Assembly (NCBI GenBank): GCA_029287355.1
Contig: JARFRH010000247.1
Location: 1-64,000 of the forward strand
Reading direction: 5' to 3'
DNA length: 64,000 bases
DNA from: Maribacter sp.
Lineage (GTDB): Bacteria > Bacteroidota > Bacteroidia > Flavobacteriales > Flavobacteriaceae
This document shows, in pieces, positions 29,759 through 39,769 of the stretch. Under the pieces are notes generated by a model, which was not told the origin of the DNA, ran no database searches, and saw nothing but the letters and a program-made list of their open reading frames with translations. The position numbers and the translations under genes were made by a program. The number at the start of each line of letters is the position of its first letter. The first letter of the stretch is position 1.

Positions 29759-32700
29759 ATGAAGCTTCGATCCTATTACAAACTTCTCGTGTTCACTTTT
29801 TTAACAACTTCTACAACTTTGATTTCGCAAGATTTCGAGGCCTTGCAATATAGACAGGTTGGGCCTGAGCGAGGTGGGCGGGTTACCACGGTAACCGGAA
29901 CGGCAATGTTGCCGGGTACTTTCTATTTAGGAGCTTCGGGTGGCGGGGTTTGGAAATCGGAAGATTACGGCACTTCTTGGAACAATGTTTCCGATGGATT
30001 TTTTGCTACGCCATCGATAGGTGCTATTGAAGTGGCGACAAATGACCCTAATATCGTTTATGTCGGAACCGGTTCCGATGGATTGCGAAGCAATGTCATT
30101 GGCGGGAAAGGCGTCTATAAATCTATCGATGCAGGCAAAACATGGGAACATATTGGCCTCAAAAATGTTGGGCAAATTGGAGCAGTTGAAATCGACCCGA
30201 CAAATAGCAACATCGTTTGGGTGGCAGCAATCGGTAACGCATTCAAATCAAATGCGGAGCGTGGGATATATAAAACTATGGACGGGGGGCAAAACTGGCA
30301 AAAAGTTTTGTTCGTTTCCGATACTGTTGGCTTTTCTGATTTGGAACTCCTTCCGGGGAATCCGAATGTTATTTATGCCGCTGCTTGGAAAGCCGAGCGA
30401 AAACCATGGACTATCATTTCAGGGGGTACTTCGGAAGAAGGCGGAATTTATAAATCCGTGAACGGTGGAAAAGACTGGGTGAAGCTCGACAAGGGACTAC
30501 CTCAAGGAACCATTGGTAAAATCGATTTGGCTGTATCTGCCGTCAATTCGAGTATGGTATATGCCGTAATCGAAGCACCTGGGAAACAAGGAGGGATATA
30601 TAAATCCGTTGACCAAGGCAAATCATTTCAACAAATGTCTGATAACAAAGGTCTGGTCAATCGCCCCTTTTATTATACCAATATCGAATTGGACCCTACG
30701 AATCCTGATATTGTGTATTCCAATGCGAACCCGCTTTTGAAATCTATCGATGGTGGAAAAAGTTGGAAGCGGATGCGTGTACCCCATGGTGATAATCATG
30801 ATATTTGGATCAATCCAGATAATCCTGAATTGTTGATCCAGGCGAATGACGGTGGTGCAAACGTTAGTTTCAATGGTGGAAAGACCTGGTCTACACAATT
30901 CAACCAACCGACAGCAGAGTTATATCAAGTGGAAGTTGATGATCAATATCCGTATTGGCTGTATGCCGGTCAACAGGATAATTATTCAACCATTGCCGTA
31001 CCTAGTTTTCCACCTTACGCACTTCAAAATCCCGGTCGGGGCTATATTATCAATACCGGGGGATGTGAAACCGGCCCTGCGGTCCCAAAACCTGGTGATC
31101 ACAATACCGTCTATGCCAATTGTAAAGGTCGTTTTGGGGTATTTAACAAACTAACTGGGGTTGAAAAGAGCTATTATGTGGGTGCCTCCAATATGTACGG
31201 ACATAATCCGAAAGACTTGAAGTATCGCTTTCAACGGGTAGCACCTATTCATGTGTCACCGCACAACCCTGATGTGGTTTATCATGGCTCACAGTATTTA
31301 CATAAAACACGTAATGACGGACAAATTTGGGAAACCATTTCCCCTGACTTGACCGCTTTTGAAGCGGATAAACAGGTCATTTCAGGAAGTCCGATTACTC
31401 GTGATATCACAGGTGAGGAGTATTACAGTACTTTATATTCCATTCGAGAATCGAAGCTGAAAGAAGGTCTTATTTGGACAGGGTCTAACGATGGCGTTAT
31501 TTCCGTTACACAGGATGGTGGTGCAAGTTGGAAGAATGTTACCCCTAAGAAGCTACCGAAAGGGGGAAGGGTAGAATCGGTAGAACCCTCCCATCACGAA
31601 TTGGGTACTGCCTATATTGCAGTAGACCGGCATTTGTTGGGTGATGACAGGCCGTATGTGTATAAGACCGATGATTTCGGACAAAATTGGGAATTATTAA
31701 GCATAGCATCCAATGGAATTCCTTCAGATTATATCACTAGAGTACTGCGAGAAGACCCTGTTCGCAAAGGATTGCTGTACGTAGGCACTGAATTTGGCAT
31801 GTTCATTTCTTTCGATGATGGAAAAACATGGAAAACCTTTCAACAGAATCTTCCCGTTACGCCTATAACCGATTTGAAAATATTCCGTGGTGATTTGGTG
31901 ATGAGTACCATGGGTAGAGGGTTCTGGATTTTAGATAATATTACTTCGCTAAGACAAAAGGAAATAACCGATATTAAAAATTCGCCCCATGTATTCAAAC
32001 CGGATGTCACGGTTCGGTATCGTTACCCTATGGTACGCGATGGGGATGCATTTCCGAAATTCCCAAGGACAGCGGTTTTACTTGATTATTTTTTACCGGA
32101 ACCAGCCCAAGATGGTTTGAAATTGGAGGTTTTAAATTCCAAAAACGAATCGGTAGTGACGATTTTAAGTGATAGTACACAATTGAAATCGACTGTCGAG
32201 GAGGTCGAGGACATGAACTTGAGCCAAACCTTCCGTTTTGTAAATGAAAAATTAGAGAATACCAAGGGACTGCAACGTTTCGCTTGGGATTTACGCCAAA
32301 AAGGGGCTTGGGATGCAGATGCTAAAAAGCGTTTTAAAAACGGCCCAATGGTGCCTCCAGGAACCTACACGGCCAAACTGACCGTTGGTAAAGAATCCTT
32401 CGAGCAAACCTTCGAGATTGTATTGGATCCCAGGGTGAAGGCGGAAGGACTATCCGAAGCTGAGATTGAAAAACAATTGGCCATGCAAAACCAGGTCATG
32501 CATTTGCTCTCGAAAGCTCGAAAACTTCAGACCGAATTGGAAAAAGAGTCCAAATCATTAAAAGATGAAGTGAAACAGGCTTCCCAATTGGAACATACGA
32601 ATTCCCTTTTAAAACAATTAAAAAACGATGAGGGGGCTTACCCGAAGCAAATGTTGGTAGCCCAAATAGCCTATTTGTACAATATGGTCAAGGGTGCGGA

Positions 32701-32785
32701 TCAGCGACTTGGGCAAGATGCTGCTGAGCGCTATCAAGAATTGGAAGCGCAGTTTGAAAAAATAAAAGAAGCAGCCGGTAGTTGA
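29759..32785 (+). CDS. Sortilin/VPS10-like Asp-box beta-propeller exported protein, paralogue 3
   Basis: RQVGPERGGRVTTVTGTAM; SEDYGTSW, SIDAGKTW, TMDGGQNW, SVNGGKDW repeats; GFWILDNITSL. Confidence 0.9.
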   Translation: MKLRSYYKLLVFTFLTTSTTLISQDFEALQYRQVGPERGGRVTTVTGTAMLPGTFYLGASGGGVWKSEDYGTSWNNVSDGFFATPSIGAIEVATNDPNIVYVGTGSDGLRSNVIGGKGVYKSIDAGKTWEHIGLKNVGQIGAVEIDPTNSNIVWVAAIGNAFKSNAERGIYKTMDGGQNWQKVLFVSDTVGFSDLELLPGNPNVIYAAAWKAERKPWTIISGGTSEEGGIYKSVNGGKDWVKLDKGLPQGTIGKIDLAVSAVNSSMVYAVIEAPGKQGGIYKSVDQGKSFQQMSDNKGLVNRPFYYTNIELDPTNPDIVYSNANPLLKSIDGGKSWKRMRVPHGDNHDIWINPDNPELLIQANDGGANVSFNGGKTWSTQFNQPTAELYQVEVDDQYPYWLYAGQQDNYSTIAVPSFPPYALQNPGRGYIINTGGCETGPAVPKPGDHNTVYANCKGRFGVFNKLTGVEKSYYVGASNMYGHNPKDLKYRFQRVAPIHVSPHNPDVVYHGSQYLHKTRNDGQIWETISPDLTAFEADKQVISGSPITRDITGEEYYSTLYSIRESKLKEGLIWTGSNDGVISVTQDGGASWKNVTPKKLPKGGRVESVEPSHHELGTAYIAVDRHLLGDDRPYVYKTDDFGQNWELLSIASNGIPSDYITRVLREDPVRKGLLYVGTEFGMFISFDDGKTWKTFQQNLPVTPITDLKIFRGDLVMSTMGRGFWILDNITSLRQKEITDIKNSPHVFKPDVTVRYRYPMVRDGDAFPKFPRTAVLLDYFLPEPAQDGLKLEVLNSKNESVVTILSDSTQLKSTVEEVEDMNLSQTFRFVNEKLENTKGLQRFAWDLRQKGAWDADAKKRFKNGPMVPPGTYTAKLTVGKESFEQTFEIVLDPRVKAEGLSEAEIEKQLAMQNQVMHLLSKARKLQTELEKESKSLKDEVKQASQLEHTNSLLKQLKNDEGAYPKQMLVAQIAYLYNMVKGADQRLGQDAAERYQELEAQFEKIKEAAGS

Positions 32786-32864
32786 ACGCTATTCTAACCG
32801 AACATTTGGGTAGTACACCCTAGATTTTTTTATCAATATAACGTCTAAGAAACCAAAATAAATT

Positions 32865-34745
32865 ATGAAAACCCGTCACCTAATTACACTGATACTATTG
32901 CTATTCACCTTCCAAAATGGAAATAGCCAAGAAGAAAATGACATCTTTCTCAAGTTGGAAGAAATTGCCATCGTTGACCAAAAGGTGATGATGCCCATGC
33001 GCGATGGTATTCGTTTGGCAACGGACATTTATCGCCCTAAGACCACTGAAAAAGTCCCTATTATTTTTTCAAGAACACCATATAACTTCAATACATGGGG
33101 AGATGGAGAGCAACGAACACGAACCGCGGAACGAGCCTATGAAGTAGTGAAACGAGGATATGCCTATGTGGTTCAAAATGAACGCGGGCGTTATTTTTCA
33201 GAAGGCGAGTGGGATATTTTGGGAGTACCCCTTACCGATGGGTATGATGCATTCTCGTGGATGAAAGACCAATCGTGGTCGAATGGTAAAATAGGTACTT
33301 ATGGCTGCTCTTCCACGGCGGAGTGGCAAATGGCCGTCGCCGCTTTGGACCATCCGTCGCATGCCGCCATGGTACCACAAGGCTTTGGTGCCGGTGTGGG
33401 AAGTGTTGATGGTATTGTGGAACAGGGTAATTGGTATCGAGGAGGTGCCGAGCAATTGTTGTTTTTTTCTTGGTTATACGGGGTGGAGCACGATAAATTC
33501 AAACCAAGAATTCCAGAGGGAGCTACCCAGGAAGATTTAATCCGTATTTCGAGATTTTATGATTTGGCACCTGAGAATCCAAAAGTGGACATGGCTGAAG
33601 CCTTAAGTCATCTGCCAATCCAAGATATTTTAAAAAATATCAACGGCAAGAAAGAAGTATTTGACAAGATGGTGCGCCGTAAACCCAATCACCCTGATTG
33701 GTTCAAAGGCGGATTATATCATGATACTATGGAAATCAGTATTCCCAGTTTTTGGTTTGCTTCTTGGTATGATGTTTCCATCACGCCGAACTTGACCTTG
33801 TTCAATCATGTGCGAAACAAATCTAGCGACCCTACAGTGCGTGATAATCAGTATTTGGTCATTGCACCGACCTTGCATTGCGCATACACCAGAGCTACTG
33901 AGAATACTGTGGTCGGTGAACGCAGTGTAGGTGACGCTCGGCTCAATTATGACGAACAGATTTATGCCTGGTGGGATCTTTGGTTGAAAGGCGAATCCAA
34001 CGATTTTAAGGAAAAGACACCGCGGGTACAATTCTATACAATGGGAAGCAACAAATGGCAGTCCGCAGCGCAATGGCCTCCTGCCGATACCAAAATGACA
34101 ACCTACTATTTGAATAGTAACGGTGATGCGAATACCTTGAATGGGGGAGGTACCTTGACCAAAAAGAAGGCATCCAAAGATATGCCCGATTCTTTTGTCT
34201 ATGACCCTATGAATCCGGTTGGCTCTTTAGGAGGCAATGTATGCTGTACCGGAAATGCAGTGAAGGGAGGCGCTTATGATCAACAGAAACAAGAGGAAAG
34301 AAATGATATACTGGTCTATACCTCCGATGTGCTTTCAAAAGGAGTTGAAGTTAGTGGATTTATCGAATCGACCCTCTATGTTTCTTCAGATGCCAAGGAT
34401 ACCGATTTTACCATAAAACTGATAGATGTTTATCCTGATGGAAAAGCCTATAATTTAGATGAAACCATTCAACGGGTACGATATCGCGAAGGATATGACA
34501 AAGAGGTTTTTATGGAAGACGGAACCGTGTATAAAGTTGATTTGACTCCAATGTCGACCAGTAACTATTTTAAAAAAGGGCATCGCATTCGTATCGAAAT
34601 ATCCAGTAGTAATTTTCCGCGTTTTGCCCGTAATTTAAATACCGGTGGTAACAATTACGATGAGGCCGAGGGCGTGATCGCCAAGAACAAAGTACATCAC
34701 TCCAAAAGCTATCCTTCACAAATACGCCTACCATTCAGAAAATAA
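32865..34745 (+). CDS. CocE/NonD-family (X-Pro dipeptidyl-peptidase-like) hydrolase, exported
   Basis: [16 protein letters not shown]; catalytic Ser region [21 protein letters not shown]; signal peptide; C-terminal jelly-roll-like region. Confidence 0.9.
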   Translation: MKTRHLITLILLLFTFQNGNSQEENDIFLKLEEIAIVDQKVMMPMRDGIRLATDIYRPKTTEKVPIIFSRTPYNFNTWGDGEQRTRTAERAYEVVKRGYAYVVQNERGRYFSEGEWDILGVPLTDGYDAFSWMKDQSWSNGKIGTYGCSSTAEWQMAVAALDHPSHAAMVPQGFGAGVGSVDGIVEQGNWYRGGAEQLLFFSWLYGVEHDKFKPRIPEGATQEDLIRISRFYDLAPENPKVDMAEALSHLPIQDILKNINGKKEVFDKMVRRKPNHPDWFKGGLYHDTMEISIPSFWFASWYDVSITPNLTLFNHVRNKSSDPTVRDNQYLVIAPTLHCAYTRATENTVVGERSVGDARLNYDEQIYAWWDLWLKGESNDFKEKTPRVQFYTMGSNKWQSAAQWPPADTKMTTYYLNSNGDANTLNGGGTLTKKKASKDMPDSFVYDPMNPVGSLGGNVCCTGNAVKGGAYDQQKQEERNDILVYTSDVLSKGVEVSGFIESTLYVSSDAKDTDFTIKLIDVYPDGKAYNLDETIQRVRYREGYDKEVFMEDGTVYKVDLTPMSTSNYFKKGHRIRIEISSSNFPRFARNLNTGGNNYDEAEGVIAKNKVHHSKSYPSQIRLPFRK

Positions 34746-34750
34746 AGCCC

Positions 34751-35473
34751 ATGAAAAAATTGCTTGTCCTTATAAGTTTTCTGATGCTGACAACGCCCTT
34801 GCAGTATTGCAAAGGTCAGTCTGAAACGGAGGGCAATGCTGCCTATTCTTATAGAAAAGGAGACCCAAACGGAATAGGCAAATGGTATATGGGTAGAGAA
34901 ATCGCTCACGTTATGGGGTTTCAAGGCATGTCTTGGCTCGAGCGACCAGAACGAGAGGCGGAAGAAAATACTTCCACTTTGTTAAAAAATATGGAGATCA
35001 AAGCAGGTGATACCATTGCGGATATCGGTGCCGGGTCGGGCTATCATGTGTTCAAAATGGCCGCTTTGGCTAATGAAGGACATATTTATGCCGTGGATAT
35101 ACAAGATGAAATGTTAACCGTCATTCAACAAAAAAAGAAGGAGACCGGAGTTGCTCATATTTCTACTGTCAAAGGGGGAGCCAAAAGTGTCAACCTTGCT
35201 GAAAACACCATTGACAAAGTACTTATGGTGGACGTATATCACGAATTCGACTATCCGGCAGAAATGATCGCTTCCATAAAAAGTGCCTTGCGACCCGATG
35301 GCAAAATCTATCTTATTGAGTACCGAGGGGAAGATGCGAATGTGCCTATAAAAGAAATCCATAAAATGACTGAAAATCAGGCCGTGAAGGAACTAAAAGC
35401 GGCTGGTTTTTCCCTGGAAAGAAATATGAATAACCTGCCTTGGCAGCATTGTCTGGTTTTTATTTTGGAATAG
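34751..35473 (+). CDS. SAM-dependent methyltransferase with N-terminal signal peptide
   Basis: IADIGAGSGYHVFKMAALA motif I; AVDIQDEML; hydrophobic leader MKKLLVLISFLMLTTPLQYCKGQ. Confidence 0.82.
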   Translation: MKKLLVLISFLMLTTPLQYCKGQSETEGNAAYSYRKGDPNGIGKWYMGREIAHVMGFQGMSWLERPEREAEENTSTLLKNMEIKAGDTIADIGAGSGYHVFKMAALANEGHIYAVDIQDEMLTVIQQKKKETGVAHISTVKGGAKSVNLAENTIDKVLMVDVYHEFDYPAEMIASIKSALRPDGKIYLIEYRGEDANVPIKEIHKMTENQAVKELKAAGFSLERNMNNLPWQHCLVFILE

Positions 35474-35681
35474 ATGAGACCCTAAAATCGAAATATTATA
35501 GTACAGGCATTCCGTTAACCTATTTCCCATATAAAGTACTTGGTGCTTCCCATTCTTTGTACAAGGTTTCATCCTCAAAAAACAAAAAGATTCGCCATAA
35601 TTTGATTTAATAATGTATCGAGAAAAATAAAGGGTTTTCTCTGCCTCAAGGTTCTACGAGACCGGATAAATAAGCATCAGC

Positions 35682-36293
35682 CTATTTCGCCTGAAAAACG
35701 ATAATGATATAGAATAAAGATGTGATGAATAGCAGTATCAGACCCAGAGCCAAATATAGTAAGGACTTGTTGACGTACTTGAACTTCACAGCTGCGATCT
35801 TTGAGTTGATATATATTTGTTGCCCCAATTGGTCGAATAATTCATCTTGGTCTAAGCTAATTTTGTAAAAGGTTTTAGAAAATTCATTTATGGTGCCATA
35901 GTTGTTAATGACGTCCATAAAAAAAAATACGTTCTTATCAAATTTCAATTCAAGTCTTGGCATAAAACATCGGATACTGAAGTAGATGGAAATAACGGTC
36001 GTCACGAACCATAATCCCGATAGCACATATAGGAAATTATAACCCATTGCCTGCTCAAGAACCTCACCTATATGGTTATATATTAAATTTAAAATGATGC
36101 CATAAAAAGAAAGGATCAGGCCTGCTTTTATTTCCGATGCCCTGATAAGTCCGAAAATATAGTTGATACTTCCCCAATAATGGTCTACCAATTCTTCAGC
36201 GTGACCCGTTAACTTTGGTGGTTTAAGACTTGGTCTAGGTTTTTTCGTATTGTCGGTTTGCTGTTGTTCTTGTGGTTGGTTCATATACTTCAA
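35682..36293 (-). CDS. Pycsar-effector-like membrane protein (PycTM / DUF5706-type)
   Basis: HAEELVDHYWGSINYIFGLIRASEIKAGLILSFYGIILNLIY N-terminal helix pattern, 2 central TMs, C-terminal TM; resembles the PycTM effector family. Confidence 0.68.
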   Translation of the reverse strand: MKYMNQPQEQQQTDNTKKPRPSLKPPKLTGHAEELVDHYWGSINYIFGLIRASEIKAGLILSFYGIILNLIYNHIGEVLEQAMGYNFLYVLSGLWFVTTVISIYFSIRCFMPRLELKFDKNVFFFMDVINNYGTINEFSKTFYKISLDQDELFDQLGQQIYINSKIAAVKFKYVNKSLLYLALGLILLFITSLFYIIIVFQAK

Positions 36294-36434
36294 ATTAAAA
36301 CTTAAAAGTAACTACCTTGTTATTTTTCAGGGGCACATAGGAAAGATAGTGAATATACCTAAAAGTTAAGTTTTTAATCCTATTCGCGGTTAATAAGGTG
36401 TAAGAATTACAATGGAATCTCAAATTCGACAACA

Positions 36435-36728
36435 ATCAATACCGGACCTATTGTGGGTGGGGTAGCGGGCACCAAAAAGTTTGTCTATGATATTTGGGGC
36501 GATACCGTCAATTTTGCCTCCCGTAGGGAGACCATGTCGGAAATTGGACGGGTAAAAATTTCGGAAAGCACCTATCAATTGGTGAAGGACCATTTTGATT
36601 GCACTCCCCATGGTGAAATATATGTCAAGAACCGGGGTATGATGCGAATGCATTTTGTAAATCATTTAACTACATCAAAGACGGATGACATCGAACTTGG
36701 TATCTTGGATAGTGGCAAGAAGGTTTGA
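36435..36728 (+). pseudogene. Truncated class III nucleotidyl cyclase (C-terminal half only)
   Basis: INTGPIVGGVAGTKKFVYDIWGDTVNFASRRETMSEIGRVKISESTYQLVKDHF; no first-Asp (FTDFKGFT) or second-Asp (IGDAYM) segments upstream. Confidence 0.75.
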
Positions 36729-36827
36729 ATCATTTCACTTAATTACCAAATTCTTTTGATATCCTTACCAAAATCCTTTTATCTTTATAAAAGCTTGATT
36801 CTCAAATATTAAAATGTATTACACCCA

Positions 36828-38417
36828 ATGAAAAGTTATCCCAGTATTTTCAATGATGTCATCGGACCGGTCATGCGTGGCCCTTCAAGTTCACATTGTG
36901 CAGCTTCTTTGCGTATTGGCCGAATGTGTCGTGACTTAATGGAGGGTGACATCGAAGAAGTCTATATCGAATTCGACCCGAATGGTTCCTTGGCTACTAC
37001 CCACAAGGGGCAAGGATCAGATATGGGGTTGTTTGGGGGTTTCATGGGATGGGAAGCCGACGAAGAGCGGTTGCCCAATTATTTACAGGCCATTGAGGAA
37101 GCGGGGATTCAAGTTAAAATCGATATTCATCCCATCGGGGCTACACATCCCAATACCTATAAGATTAGCTTAAAAAACAACAAGGAGACCCGAATAGTAA
37201 CCGCCATTTCAACGGGAGGAGGCATGATCGAAATTATTGAAATCGATGGAGCACCGGTATCCATGGCCGGAGATTTTTGTCAGACTTTGGTCTATGTTAA
37301 ATCCCCCGCGAAGTTAATGGACCACATTAAAGCGTCTTTTGCTTATGATGATATTGGCTTACGCGAGGGAAATTCCACTTTTATTGAAATAAAATCGAAC
37401 CAATTCATTCCGGCTGGTCTACAGGCATCACTCCTTGAAATGAACGAGGTACTTTTCATTAAGAAAATGCACCCTATACTTCCTATAATGGCACGTAAGA
37501 ATCTTGCTGTTCCCTTTATTACCTGTAATGAAATGCTTGATTATAATAAAGGCAAGGATCTTGAATTATGGGAGTTGGCCGTTGCCTATGAAAGTATGCG
37601 CGGCAATATTTCGGAAGAAGTTGTTTTTGAAAAGATGCGTGCTATTTTGAAGCTTATGCAAAATGCCATCGACCTTGGCTTACAAGGAACGAAATATGCG
37701 GATCGCATTCTAGGCCCACAATCCTTGACTTTTCAGGAAAGGATGGATGGAAAAAAATTGGTGGCGGGCGATGTGCTGAACCAGGTAATTCTATACACTT
37801 CTGCCATGATGGAAGTCAAAAGCGCTATGGGTGTGATTGTAGCAGCACCTACTGCAGGCTCTTGTGGGGCCTTGCCAGGAGCACTTATTGGTATTGGCAG
37901 AACATTAGAACTATCCGAAGACGAAATGATAAAAGCATTGTTGGCAGCAGGAATTATTGGTGTTTTCATTGCCGCGCACGCTACATTTGCGGCGGAAGTC
38001 GGTGGGTGCATGGCTGAATGCGGATCAGGATCTGGCATGGCCGCGGCAGGTATCGTAGTATTAAAAAAGGGCACTTTGAACCAATCACTTTCAGCAGCTT
38101 CCATGGCCTTGCAATCCTGCTTAGGGATGATCTGTGATATGATTGCCGATCGGGTCGAGGCCCCATGTCTAAATAGAAATGTTATGGCGGCAACCAATGC
38201 TATTTCTTGTGCGAATATGGCCTTATCCGATTACGATCATTTGATTCCCTTAGATGAAGTAGTCGAGACCATGAAACGCGTGGGCGATGAACTGCCCAAT
38301 ACACATCGATGTACTGGTCTAGGCGGGTTGGCCATTACCAAAACCGCGAAGGAAATCGAGGCCAAGTTGGCCAAGGGGGAAATCAATACAAACAAGACCT
38401 TTTTTAAGGTTTGCTAG
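36828..38417 (+). CDS. sdaA: L-serine ammonia-lyase (fused beta+alpha)
   Basis: IGPVMRGPSSSHCAASLRIG and VIVAAPTAGSCGALPGALIGIG, CLGMICDMIADRVEAPCLNRN Fe-S domain. Confidence 0.92.
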   Translation: MKSYPSIFNDVIGPVMRGPSSSHCAASLRIGRMCRDLMEGDIEEVYIEFDPNGSLATTHKGQGSDMGLFGGFMGWEADEERLPNYLQAIEEAGIQVKIDIHPIGATHPNTYKISLKNNKETRIVTAISTGGGMIEIIEIDGAPVSMAGDFCQTLVYVKSPAKLMDHIKASFAYDDIGLREGNSTFIEIKSNQFIPAGLQASLLEMNEVLFIKKMHPILPIMARKNLAVPFITCNEMLDYNKGKDLELWELAVAYESMRGNISEEVVFEKMRAILKLMQNAIDLGLQGTKYADRILGPQSLTFQERMDGKKLVAGDVLNQVILYTSAMMEVKSAMGVIVAAPTAGSCGALPGALIGIGRTLELSEDEMIKALLAAGIIGVFIAAHATFAAEVGGCMAECGSGSGMAAAGIVVLKKGTLNQSLSAASMALQSCLGMICDMIADRVEAPCLNRNVMAATNAISCANMALSDYDHLIPLDEVVETMKRVGDELPNTHRCTGLGGLAITKTAKEIEAKLAKGEINTNKTFFKVC

Positions 38418-38511
38418 ATCGACCTGGAATTTTGACGAGGTGTTTCTAATGAGTTGGTCTTTTACCAGATATCCTTTCCGCGTATTAAAATAATGGCATC
38501 ATTTACAGACG

Positions 38512-38847
38512 ATGAATAATACGACTAGAGTTTTAAGAACATGGAAAGGGTGGACAACCATGGAGAATGCTCCGATTTATGAGGACATGCTTATTTATGA
38601 GGTATTCCCTGAAGTAAAAAGAAAAGGCATTGACGGTTTAGAGAAAGCCAGTATTTCAACATTAAAAACAGAAGATGAAGTAGATTTTTTTCTTGTTCTA
38701 CAATTCGATCCACTTGATGCAGTAAAGAGTTTTGCGGGTGAAAATTATAAAAAGGCCTATATTCCCGATAATGCAAAACGCGTGCTTTTGAGATATGATA
38801 CTAATGCCCAACATTTTGACTTAAAGAAGGAGTTGATTTTATCATGA
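38512..38847 (+). CDS. Antibiotic-biosynthesis-monooxygenase-like (ABM-fold) small protein
   Basis: TRVLRTWKGWTTMENAPIYEDMLIYEV... length and pattern suggest a dimeric alpha/beta barrel. Confidence 0.55.
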   Translation: MNNTTRVLRTWKGWTTMENAPIYEDMLIYEVFPEVKRKGIDGLEKASISTLKTEDEVDFFLVLQFDPLDAVKSFAGENYKKAYIPDNAKRVLLRYDTNAQHFDLKKELILS

Positions 38848-38911
38848 AGAATTAATACAGCAGTTAAAAATATCTAAATTGCATTGAAACGCATCGTACA
38901 TTTGATACAAT

Positions 38912-39769
38912 ATGATTATAGTAATTTGGGTTTCATTGGCCGGTCTGGCGATTTGGTTTAGTATTGTTTTAACAAGAGACTTCTTAGCCCATAAAAATTC
39001 GTTGGAAGATAGTAGTTGGTTAAAAACCTCGATTATAGGCTTTGTGGTCAATTTTTTCGATGTCCTTGGTATCGGCGCCTTTGCTCCCCAAACGGCCCTT
39101 CTGAAATTTACCAAGCAAACAAAGGACAAACATATTCCAGGAACCATGAATGTGGCGAATACGCTACCTGTCTTATTCCAGGCTATCGTCTTTATTACCA
39201 TAATAGCGGTGGAGCCATTAACCATGGTACTCATGTTTGTTTCCGCTGCTTTGGGTGCGGTGATGGGCGCAGGGGTAGTAGCTAAAATGTCAGAGAAAAA
39301 GATTCGCTTGGTCATGGGCTTCGCTTTATTGGTTACTGCTTTTTTTATGGTGGCCACCAGTATGGAATGGATACAAGGAGGAGGGGAGGCCATCGGGCTC
39401 ACGAATGGTAAATTGGCTATCGCGGTAATTGCCAACTTTGGTTTAGGCGCATTGATGACTGCCGGTATCGGATTATATGCACCCTGTATGGCCTTGGTTT
39501 TTGCCTTGGGCATGTCGCCCCAAGTCGCTTTTCCGATTATGATGGGCTCCTGCGCTTTTTTGATGCCACCCGCTTCGGTACGTTTTATTCGGGAAAAGGC
39601 TTATAACAGAAAGGCTGCCGTTGCCATGGCCATTCCAGGTATTGTGGCCGTAGGTATTGCGGCATTTATTGTAAAGTCTTTACCCTTGGATGTGCTTCGA
39701 TGGGTAGTTATTGTAGTGATACTGTATACTTCAGGAGTGATGCTACATGCGGGATTTACTAGAAAATAG
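38912..39769 (+). CDS. TauE/SafE-family sulfite/anion exporter
   Basis: GFVVNFFDVLGIGAFAPQTALLKF, duplicated hydrophobic halves. Confidence 0.82.
   Translation: MIIVIWVSLAGLAIWFSIVLTRDFLAHKNSLEDSSWLKTSIIGFVVNFFDVLGIGAFAPQTALLKFTKQTKDKHIPGTMNVANTLPVLFQAIVFITIIAVEPLTMVLMFVSAALGAVMGAGVVAKMSEKKIRLVMGFALLVTAFFMVATSMEWIQGGGEAIGLTNGKLAIAVIANFGLGALMTAGIGLYAPCMALVFALGMSPQVAFPIMMGSCAFLMPPASVRFIREKAYNRKAAVAMAIPGIVAVGIAAFIVKSLPLDVLRWVVIVVILYTSGVMLHAGFTRK

Noticed and set aside
20361-32785. Asp-box and propeller repeats as a possible DNA repeat array
   Set aside because: The periodicity is at the protein level (beta-propeller blades); the DNA copies are diverged and not a tandem repeat.
37733-38197. 154-aa minus-strand ORF opposite sdaA
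   Set aside because: Low-complexity translation antisense to the highly conserved serine ammonia-lyase core.
38842-39513. 223-aa minus-strand ORF opposite the TauE/SafE-like gene
   Set aside because: Shadow ORF: Pro/Ala/Ile/Thr-rich translation without domain character, fully antisense to a clear membrane protein gene.
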